A stretch of DNA of 64,000 nucleotides from Nocardioides sp. SLBN-35 (GTDB lineage: Bacteria; Actinomycetota; Actinomycetes; Propionibacteriales; Nocardioidaceae): the NCBI RefSeq assembly GCF_006715725.1, contig NZ_VFNU01000001.1, forward strand, positions 5,022,001 to 5,086,000, written 5' to 3'. Below the pieces are notes generated by a model, which saw only the letters and a list, made by a program, of their open reading frames with translations, ran no database searches and was not told the origin of the DNA. Shown here in pieces: positions 7,523 to 15,700 of this stretch. The position numbers and the translations under genes were made by a program. Numbering within the stretch: position 1 is the first letter of the stretch; every line of letters begins with the position of its first letter.

Positions 7523-8718
7523 CGGTCCCCGCGGGTGCACACGAACAGGTGCCGTCCGTAGTTCTCGGCGTACGGGCCGACCGCGTCGCGGTCGGGGCCG
7601 AGGTCGAGGACCTGTTCGAAGGTGGTGTTGGTCAGCAGGAACTCGCGGATGTGCTCGGGGTTCCAGCCGCGCAGCGACTTGTGGAACCAGCGCTCGTGCT
7701 CCTGCCCGGTGTCGAAGAAGAGCACCCGCCGCGTCGACCTGTCGAGCAGCCGGATCAGCTCGACCTCGTCGCAGGCACCGCGGCCGAGGACGAAGTGGTG
7801 CAGCAGGCTGAAGCACGACACCACGTCCCACTGCTCCCGGGTCCCGCGCAGGGCGTCGACGACGTCACCGATCCGGATCCGGTCCGGGTCGACGCCGTAG
7901 ACCAGCCGGCCCAGGGTGGCGCCGAGCGGGTCGCGCTCGATGCCCTCGGCCGCCATCCCGCGCTCCGCCATCTGGCCGACGAACCAGCCGTAGCAGCTGG
8001 CCACGTCGAGGTAGCTCCCCTCGAGCAGGCCCCGCGGGCGCAGGAAGGCCTCCATCGCCTCGAGCCGGTCGATGCAGCAGCGCACGATCGGCCACATCGC
8101 CGTGAGCTCGGGTGAGTCGACCGGCTGGTAGAGCTCCCGGCCGCCCTCGAGCCACGACATCTCGTGGAGCAGGTCCTGCAGCGGCGTGGTCACCTTGCCG
8201 CGGCGAACCCGCACGGGCGTCGTGGTCGCCCCGGCCGCGGCGGCCAGCGCGATCCGGTGGTGGCCGTCGATCACCTGGAAGCAGCTCGAGTCCGCGATCG
8301 GTACGACGAGCACCGGCTGGCCCGGCGGCGAGTGCATCACCCCCGTCGGCACGTCGGCGGACCGACCCGCCGCGCGGGCGAGGACCTGCCGGGCCTGGGC
8401 CACGATCCCGGCGTCGTCGGTCGCGTCGAAGTAGACCCCGGTGTGTCGGATGCAGGCTCGTGCCATCCGCGCGTAGGAGGACCTGAGGATGTCCCGGTCG
8501 GACTGCTCGGGGCCGCGTTCCAGCAGGTGCGCGTGCGGCCCCTCGACGACCCGGCGCGAGGGCCACAGCGGGTCGATCATGGCCGTCGCGAACTCGTGTC
8601 CGGTCATCCCGTTCTGCCCCCCGAGGAGCAGGTGCGACAGGCGGACCTCACGGGTCCCGGCGTGCCACCTGGTGCCCCGGGCCAACCGGTGTCGGACGGG
8701 TGCGGAGAGAACGGTCAT
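7519..8718 (-). CDS. ParB-like domain fused to SAM-dependent methyltransferase
   Basis: 399 aa. The ATG at 8718 overlaps the sulfotransferase stop (ATGA) and has AAAGGA ~10 nt upstream. Residues ~125-190 include CFQVIDGHHRIALAAAAGAT, the DGxHR signature of the ParB/sulfiredoxin fold. Residues ~240-399 form a class I methyltransferase: YLDVASCYGWFVGQMAERG (motif I, with a Cys/Tyr variant of the usual GxGxG), GIERDP after beta-2, and WDVVSCFSLLHHF at motif IV. It probably methylates a precursor of the surface polysaccharide. The ParB-like half could bind nucleotide, but that is unproven. Substrate unknown. Confidence 0.75.
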   Translation of the reverse strand: MTVLSAPVRHRLARGTRWHAGTREVRLSHLLLGGQNGMTGHEFATAMIDPLWPSRRVVEGPHAHLLERGPEQSDRDILRSSYARMARACIRHTGVYFDATDDAGIVAQARQVLARAAGRSADVPTGVMHSPPGQPVLVVPIADSSCFQVIDGHHRIALAAAAGATTTPVRVRRGKVTTPLQDLLHEMSWLEGGRELYQPVDSPELTAMWPIVRCCIDRLEAMEAFLRPRGLLEGSYLDVASCYGWFVGQMAERGMAAEGIERDPLGATLGRLVYGVDPDRIRIGDVVDALRGTREQWDVVSCFSLLHHFVLGRGACDEVELIRLLDRSTRRVLFFDTGQEHERWFHKSLRGWNPEHIREFLLTNTTFEQVLDLGPDRDAVGPYAENYGRHLFVCTRGDR

Positions 8719-9599
8719 CGCGATGATTCCTTTCGCCAGCTGGGCACCCGGCCGAGAACCTCGGTGAGGCGGGCGTCGTGCTCGTCGAAGTGCCGCCGCA
8801 GGCGGGCCTCGAGGTCGGGTGGCAGCGGCTCGCCCGGCCGCTCGTTCCATCGGCCGACCTCGTCCGGGCGGTGCACCGGCAGGCCGAGTCGGCGCTGCAG
8901 GTCGACGTACACCGGGACCGGGTCGGCGAAGAGCTCGTCGGCCTCGACGACGTGCACGCGCTCGGGACCGAGCGCAGCGACGAAGCGGTCCAGCTGCGCG
9001 GCGTACTCACCGCGTTGGAGGTAGGCGTGGTGCCGGTGCTCGAAGCTGACGGCGCCCGGATCGGCGACCAGCAGTGCGGCGGCACCCGCCGTCCGCTCCC
9101 TCTCGCGGTCGACGGCCTCGGCGAACGGCAGCGTGTCGAACCCGCGGGCCAGCTCGTGGCGGTGGGCCGAGTGGGCGCGTGCGACGGGGTCGCGGACCAT
9201 CGCCACGACCTGGACGCCCGGCAGCTCGCGGGCGATCCGCTCGGCCGCGAGCGGGTGGAAGAGGTAGTAGCCGCTGCACTCGAAGCTGGTCCGACGCCAC
9301 CGGCCCGGTCGGCGTAGCGGGAAGTGGGCGCGGTACCAGCGCCGGCCGTGCCGGTAGCCGTCGTCGAAGTAGCCGGTGCCCTTGTCGACGGTGGGGCGAC
9401 GCAGGTGCGGGTGCTCGCTGAGCAGGCGGAACAGGGTGGTCGTCCCGGCCCGCTGGGCGCCGACGACGATGACCGCCGGCTCCTCGCGCAGGTCGGCGGT
9501 CAGCCAGCCCCACCCGAGGAGGACCGCCCGCGCCGCACGGACCGCGGGCTCGGGCAGCCGGCGCCGGGCCCGGCCCGCGACCGCGCGCAGGCCGCTCAT
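8715..9599 (-). CDS. PAPS-dependent sulfotransferase
   Basis: 294 aa from ATG 9599, which overlaps the flippase stop by 4 nt. VIVVGAQRAGTTTLFRLLSEH (about residues 38-58) is the 5'-phosphosulfate-binding loop of PAPS sulfotransferases. VVAMVRDPVARAHSAHRHEL supplies the 3'-phosphate-binding Arg and Ser, and GTGYFDD is typical of carbohydrate/heparan-type members. No membrane segment. It likely sulfates a sugar of the lipid-linked repeat unit in the cytoplasm before or during export. The sulfate importer encoded at 35.6-39.3 kb could feed PAPS synthesis; PAPS-forming enzymes are not in this window. The acceptor is unknown. Confidence 0.85.
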   Translation of the reverse strand: MSGLRAVAGRARRRLPEPAVRAARAVLLGWGWLTADLREEPAVIVVGAQRAGTTTLFRLLSEHPHLRRPTVDKGTGYFDDGYRHGRRWYRAHFPLRRPGRWRRTSFECSGYYLFHPLAAERIARELPGVQVVAMVRDPVARAHSAHRHELARGFDTLPFAEAVDRERERTAGAAALLVADPGAVSFEHRHHAYLQRGEYAAQLDRFVAALGPERVHVVEADELFADPVPVYVDLQRRLGLPVHRPDEVGRWNERPGEPLPPDLEARLRRHFDEHDARLTEVLGRVPSWRKESSR

Positions 9600-11071
9600 G
9601 CCGGCACCAGCTCGGGGCGCGCCGGGAGAAAGAGGTCGACGGCCAGCCGGGCACGCAGCCTCCACACCACGGCGGCGTACCCGACCGCGACGACCGCCGC
9701 GGCCAGCAGCCAGGTCGCCGGCGACAGGCCGCCGAGCAGCTGGAGCGCGGCGAGCGGCAGGCCGACGCAGCCGAGGGGAACGGCTGCGGCGAGGAGCAGG
9801 AGACGGCGCCCGGGCAGCAGCCCGATGTCGCCCCGGACCTGGACCACGGCGAGCGTGCACCGCACGACGACCGCGACCGCCCAGGCCAGCGCGGCGCCGG
9901 CGATGCCCATCCGGGGCACCAGCAGCAGGCACCCGCCGACGTCGATGACCAGCGCGACGAGGGTGTTGGCGAGGCTGCGGGTGCTGCGCCCGGTCATCAG
10001 GAGCAGGGTGTCGACGGGGCCCGAGGCGACCGCGACCAGCATCCCGCCGGCCATCACGAGGGCGACGGTGCGCGCGTCGTCGGTGGTGTACGCCGGCCCG
10101 AACCACCCGAGGTAGGCCAGCGGCGACGCCGCCACACACAGGTAGACCGGCCACGCCAGCAGCACGCTCCAACCGGTCGTCACCGCGAACACCCGGCTGA
10201 GCAGCGCGCGCCGTGCGCTCGCGTCCCCCTCGGCGCCGGCCAGGATCAGCGTGAACCGCGGCTGCACCACCGAGGACACCGCCTGGTTGGCCAGCTGACC
10301 GAAGACCACGAACCGGGTCGCCACGGTGTAGATCGCGGCGTCCGTGGGCGACAGGAGCCACGCCACCAGCACGATGTCGAGACGTTGCACGCCGACCTGC
10401 GCGATCCGGGCGGCCCCGCGGGCCCAGGTGAACCGCCAGAACGCGCGGGGCGTCACCGCCTCTCCCCCGCCCGCCGCGGGCCGAGGGGTGCGCAGCACGC
10501 GGTGCAGGGCGCGGACCGCGAGCACCGCGCTCAGCAGGTACGCCGCCCCCCAGGCCAGCGCCAGCGCCGCGCCCGGCAGGCCGGCCACGACGACGGCGGT
10601 CACCAGCACGATCTGCGCCGCGGGGCGCACGATCCGCTCGATGAGCACGGCGGCCCGGAACCTCGCGTGGGCCTGGACCGCGGCCAGGCACAGGTCGGAG
10701 GTGGCAGCGAGCGGCAGCGCCCAGACCAGCCACCGGGTGTCGGGCCACCAGGTCGCCAGGGCCAGCGCCAGCCCGCCCGCCGCCACCAGCACGGGGACGG
10801 CCGCCATCACGACCAGTCGTCGTACGGCGGCCGGCTCGTCGGTTCGCAGCACGAACCGGGCCAGCCCGGTGTCCGTCCCGAGCCCGGCGGCCGCGAGCGC
10901 GACGACGAACAGCGCCGACGCGGCGAAGAACCGGCCGGCCGGATCCGGGTCGACGCCCCGGGTCACCACCAGCACCAGCCCGAAGCCGGCGACGGTGCTG
11001 AGCACGGCGCCGAGCAGGGTCGCCGTGCTGCCCCGTGCGACGGCACGCAGGTGCTCGGAGGTATCGGTCAC
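9596..11071 (-). CDS. Wzx/MATE-like polysaccharide flippase (MOP superfamily)
   Basis: 491 aa with about 12-14 hydrophobic segments. The start LRAVARGSTATLLGAVLSTV resembles the first helix of O-antigen/teichuronic-acid transporters (RfbX/Wzx type). The charge pattern and lack of an ATP-binding site fit a multidrug/oligosaccharidyl-lipid/polysaccharide exporter. It should flip undecaprenyl-linked repeat units across the membrane. The start is GTG 11071, overlapping the stop of the Wzz-like gene (GTGA). It is second in the five-gene operon. Confidence 0.85.
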   Translation of the reverse strand: MTDTSEHLRAVARGSTATLLGAVLSTVAGFGLVLVVTRGVDPDPAGRFFAASALFVVALAAAGLGTDTGLARFVLRTDEPAAVRRLVVMAAVPVLVAAGGLALALATWWPDTRWLVWALPLAATSDLCLAAVQAHARFRAAVLIERIVRPAAQIVLVTAVVVAGLPGAALALAWGAAYLLSAVLAVRALHRVLRTPRPAAGGGEAVTPRAFWRFTWARGAARIAQVGVQRLDIVLVAWLLSPTDAAIYTVATRFVVFGQLANQAVSSVVQPRFTLILAGAEGDASARRALLSRVFAVTTGWSVLLAWPVYLCVAASPLAYLGWFGPAYTTDDARTVALVMAGGMLVAVASGPVDTLLLMTGRSTRSLANTLVALVIDVGGCLLLVPRMGIAGAALAWAVAVVVRCTLAVVQVRGDIGLLPGRRLLLLAAAVPLGCVGLPLAALQLLGGLSPATWLLAAAVVAVGYAAVVWRLRARLAVDLFLPARPELVPA

Positions 11072-12489
11072 GACTCGTCCTCGCGGCCGTGGGTGAGGAT
11101 CAGCCCGGCGACGACGGCGCCGGCCCGCTCGGCCTCGTCGGCGAGGACCGCGAGGTCGGCCTCGGTCGCCGTCCCCTGCGCGATCTCGGCCACCACGACG
11201 GTCGACGCGGCGAGCACGGCCCGCCCGACCGTCGTACCGAGTCCGGGCGAGCGGAGCAGCACCAGGTCGGCGCGCTTGGCGAGTTCGGCGAGGCTGCGGC
11301 GCATCTCGGCGGAGGCCGCGAGGTCGTCGAGGTTGTCGGGTGGCGATGGCGCGTCCTCCGCACCGGGCACGAGGGGACGAAGCCGGCTGCGGAAGTGGCC
11401 GTCCTCGACGAGGACGTCACTGACGACGGCGTCCTGCAGCACCAGCTCGGCCATCGCCTGCCGGTCCGCGCGGCGGGTCAGGTCGACGGCGACGACCTCG
11501 TAGCGGGCGCGCACGAACGAGTCGACGAGCGCGGGGAAGGCGATCGAGGGACCGGCAGCGACCGCGCCCACGGCGACGACGGGAGGCCGGTCCGAACCGA
11601 CAGCGAGCACCACAGATCGCGCGTGGGCGATCACGTCGCTGTCGGCCCGGACCGGGGTCCAGAGCTCGCCGAGGACGGTCGGGCCGGCGTCGGCGAGGTC
11701 GTCCAGGTGCCGTACGACGTCCGGTGCCGCGCTGGTGCGGCGGACCACCGCGATCCCCAGCGCCACGAGGGCGGCGAGGAGACCCGCGATCCCACCGACC
11801 CGCGCCGGGGAGGCCCACAGCCCGGCGCCGACGACCTGCCCCGGGGTGACCACCTGGCCGGGGTCGAGCGCGACGGCCTGGGCCGCGGCGAGCTGGGCAC
11901 GCAACGAGCTGATCTGGACGACGACCTCCTGCACCTGCTGCTGGATCAGCGCCCGCTCGGGTGCGTCGCTCTTGAGCTGGTCGAGATGGGCGACGGCCGC
12001 GTCCCGCTCGTCCTCGCGCTGCTTGACCAGCTCCTCGAGGCGCGAGGTCTGCTCGTAGACGGCCGACTCGGTGCGCGAGCGGCGGAACTCGAGGTAGACG
12101 TCGCCGAAGGCCGACGCCCGGGCCACCGCGGTCGCGTCGTCGTGGCCGCGTGCGGTGATCTGGAGCAGCTGGGTGTTGGGCGGCACCGCGACGGTGACGG
12201 CGGCGAGCAGGTCGGCCGGCGTGCCGGTCTCGTGGAGCTGGTCGAGGACGGCGCGGGCCACCGTGTCCGACCGCAGCACCTGTGCCTCGGTCTCGAGGTT
12301 GACCAGGTCGTCCCCCCGGCCGCCGGGGCTGTAGGCGTTGCCCTCCAGCGGGTGGAGCATGATCGTGGCGGTCCCGACGTGCTCCTGGGAGCGGCGCTGT
12401 GCCCAGCCCCAGGCGGCGGCACCCGCGAGCAGCCCCGCGAGGAGCGCGAGCACGACGACTCGCAGTGGAAACACACGACGCTGCTCCAC
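11068..12489 (-). CDS. Wzz/CpsC-like chain-length protein with degenerate tyrosine-kinase-like C-terminus
   Basis: About 473 aa. GTG 12489 is preferred because GGGGAGG sits 5 nt upstream; GTG 12495 is 2 codons earlier. TM1 is LRVVVLALLAGLLAGAAAWGW. The extracytoplasmic part has LETEAQVLRSDTVARAV and a coiled coil rich in E/Q/R (TSRLEELVKQREDERDAAVA). TM2 is ARVGGIAGLLAALVALGIAVV. The cytoplasmic half is laid out like a BY-kinase, but the Walker A position reads AVAAGPSIAF rather than GxxxxGKT/S, and the A' and B positions (VVAVDLTRR, LVLLRSPG) lack the usual Asp residues. It probably controls chain length without ATPase activity. First gene of the operon. Confidence 0.8.
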   Translation of the reverse strand: MEQRRVFPLRVVVLALLAGLLAGAAAWGWAQRRSQEHVGTATIMLHPLEGNAYSPGGRGDDLVNLETEAQVLRSDTVARAVLDQLHETGTPADLLAAVTVAVPPNTQLLQITARGHDDATAVARASAFGDVYLEFRRSRTESAVYEQTSRLEELVKQREDERDAAVAHLDQLKSDAPERALIQQQVQEVVVQISSLRAQLAAAQAVALDPGQVVTPGQVVGAGLWASPARVGGIAGLLAALVALGIAVVRRTSAAPDVVRHLDDLADAGPTVLGELWTPVRADSDVIAHARSVVLAVGSDRPPVVAVGAVAAGPSIAFPALVDSFVRARYEVVAVDLTRRADRQAMAELVLQDAVVSDVLVEDGHFRSRLRPLVPGAEDAPSPPDNLDDLAASAEMRRSLAELAKRADLVLLRSPGLGTTVGRAVLAASTVVVAEIAQGTATEADLAVLADEAERAGAVVAGLILTHGREDES

Positions 12490-12766
12490 GTCCACCTCCC
12501 CGGTCCAGGTCCGGCAGATCGGTCGGGGTCGACCGAGCCGGTCCGCTCGATGACCGGTTCATCATGGGCGCCCCCGGAGGCCGGGGAGCACGGAGTCGGC
12601 AGATACCCCCAATTTGTGGGATGGGTCGGCTCCGGGGTGCCGAGACCCCCGAAAGTACGGGCGAATCCTGCCCAATATCGGTCATGCCGCCGACCGGCGC
12701 CGGTTGACACGATCACACCGCCCTCAAGGACCGAGGGAACATGCGAGTGCGGGGACGGTGAGGCAG
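12490..12766. promoter_or_regulatory. divergent promoter region between the flippase operon and the giant secreted protein
   Basis: 277 bp with no gene. It holds TACCCCCAATTTGTGGG (12604-12620), one of four similar sites upstream of genes of this locus, and a possible plus-strand -10 CAATAT near 12671 before ATG 12767. No start or hairpin of note elsewhere. Confidence 0.4.
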
Positions 12767-15700
12767 ATGCGCACAACCACCACCAGTCGGCGTCAACCGG
12801 TCCCTAGCCGACGATGGCGGCGCGTCGCCCGGGCGGTCGTCCCCATCATCACCGCCTTCGTGGTCGTCCCCGCACTCGCGCCACTCAGCCCGCTCGCCCC
12901 GCCGGCCCAGGCCGCGCCCGGCGTCGTCTCGTACGTCGACTCGGCGAGCACCGCCGGAAACCGGACCTCGCACGTCGTCCGGATCCCGAGCACCGTCCAG
13001 GCCGGCGACGTGCTCCTCCTGGAGCTCACCACCAACAACACCGCCGCCACGATCGCCGACCTCCCGGGCTGGAACCTGATGGCCACCCGCGACGGAAACG
13101 GCATCCTGAGCCGGCTGTGGAGCCGGACCGCGGTCGCCGCAGACGCAGGCGTCAACGTCTCTGTCACGACCAGCGCCGCGGCCAAGTCGGTGATCGCGGT
13201 CGCCGCCTACCGCAGCTCGGGCGTCACCCCGTCGGCCGTCGCCGTCGCCGGCGGGTCGGACTCCTCCAGCACCAACGTCGACGCCCCGGCGATCGCCGTC
13301 ACCGACGCCGGCTCCTGGCTGGTCGGCGTGTGGACCGAGAAGTCCTCGACCGACAGCACCTGGACGCTGCCGGCCGGCACCTCCAGCCGCACCACCGCCG
13401 CCACCACCGGCAGCGGCAAGATCAGCGGCGTGTGGGGCGACTCCAACGGCCCCGTCGCCACCGGTACGGCGCCCGCCCGCACCGCGACCCTCTCCTCGGC
13501 CGCCTCACGCAGCGCCACGTTCTCGGTCGTGATCAGCCCCGGGCAGCTCAGCGACACCGCGCCGCAGGCGTCCTTCACCGCGGGCTGCAGCGGGCTCACC
13601 TGCTCCTTCGACGCGTCCGGCTCGCTCGACGCGGACGGCGACACCCTCACCTACGCGTGGGCCTTCGGCGACGGGCAGACCGGTACCGGTCGTACGCCCA
13701 CCCACACCTACGCCACCGCCGGGCCGCGCACGGTGACCCTGACCGTGAGCGACGGCAGCCACCAGGACGTCACCACCCGTCAGGTCAGCCCGGACGTGAC
13801 GGTCACTGCCGGCGAGATCCAGTACGTCGGCGCGGCCAGCACCGCCGGCAACGCGCCCGGGCGCTCGGTGACCATCCCGGGCGCCGTCGAGCCCGGCGAC
13901 CGGCTCGTCCTCTTCTTCGTCACGAACACCACGACCGTCCCGATCGACGACCCTGCAGGGTGGACGTTGATCCAGACCCGTGACGGCAACGGGATCCGCG
14001 GTCGGGCCTGGACCCGCAGCGCGACCGCGGCCGACGCCGGCCGCGACGTCACCGTGTCGAGCGGGACGACGTACGTGAAGTCCGCGATGACCGTCGCTGC
14101 CTACCGCAGCACGGGACCTGCCGTGGTCGGGGCGTCTGCTCTGGGGGGTGTGGACGCCCCGGCCACCAGCCACACCGCACCGGCCGTCACCGCGGCCCAC
14201 GCGAACTCGTGGCTGGTCAACGTGTGGAGCGAGAAGTCATCCACCGAGACCGTCTGGACCCTGCCCGCCAGCGAGAAGGCGCGGACCCAGGCCGCTGCTT
14301 CGGGGACCGGCAAGGTGAGCGCGATCCTCGGCGACTCCGACGGCTCCGTACCCGTCGGCCCGGTCCCCGGGCGGACCGCCACCACCAGCACGTCCGTCTC
14401 GCGCGACATGCTCCTCTCGGTCGTCATCGACCCCGGCGTCGACGCGACGTCCACCAACGAGCCACCGGTCGCCGACTTCTCGACCGGCTGCGCGGGCATG
14501 ACCTGTGAGTTCGACGCCTCGCACTCCTACGACCTCGACAAGGACGCGCTGACCTACACCTGGCAGTTCGGCGACGGGCAGACCGGGACGGGCGTCAAGC
14601 CGTCGCACACCTACGCGACCACCGGCACCCGGACGGTCACGCTCACCGTGAACGACGGCAACGGCCACACCGACCAGGCCACCGGCACCGCCACCGCGGT
14701 GCCGTCCGACCCGACGCCGGGCCACACCGCGCTCGTGCCCGACACGCCGCGCACCAACCAGCCGACCATCACCGACGGTGAGATCTGGGACATCGAGGTC
14801 GTCGGCAACCGCGTCTACATCGCCGGCACGTTCACCTCGATCCGCCAGCCCAACAACGGCGCGATCATCAACCAGGCCGGCCTCGCGGCGTACAACTGGA
14901 GCACGGGGCAGGTCGACACCGGCTTCCGGCCGACCTTCACCAACGGCGGCGTGGACGCGGTCGAGGCCACGCCCGACGGCACCAAGCTCTACATCTCCGG
15001 CACCTTCGGCACGGTCAACGGCCAGACCAGGAAGGCGATCGCGCGGATCGATCCCGCGACCGGCGCGCCGATCGCCGGCTTCACCGCCAACGCCAACGGC
15101 AAGGTCAACGAGCTCGCGGTCACCAACACGACCGTGTACGCCGGCGGCCGCTTCAGCACCATCAACAACGTGCCACGCGGCGCGCTCGCCGCCCTCGACG
15201 GCGTGACCGGCGCTGTCCGCGGCGACTTCGTCAACAACATCTCCGGCGGCATCGGCACCAACGGCGACCTGGCGGTGCAGCGGCTCAAGCTGAGCCACGA
15301 CGAGGGTCGTCTGCTCGTGGTCCACACCGGGCGCCAGGTCAACGGCCAGGACCGGTACGGCGTCGCGATCATCAACACCCGCACCAACAAGCTGACCCCG
15401 TGGAAGACCACGCTGTGGCAGGACAACCTGCAGTTCGTGGGTGGCATCCAGCGCGCCTACGGCGGCGACATCTCGCCCGACGACTCCTACTTCATCGTCA
15501 CCAGCGGCTCCGGCGGCGACCGACCGCCGATCAACGACACGGTGGTCCGGTTCAACCTCGACGAGGACCCGGACGCGCAGCCGGTCTGGATCACACGCCA
15601 GTTCGACTCGACGTACTCGGTGGCGATCACCGAGGCCGGCATCTACGTCGGCGGCCACTTCCAGTGGTCCGAGTCGGCGACCGCACCGCTGCCCTGGCCC

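Noticed and set aside
8715..10748. 677-aa extended frame including the sulfotransferase
   Set aside because: The N-terminal half is an out-of-frame reading of the flippase gene. The real start is ATG 9599 at the flippase stop.
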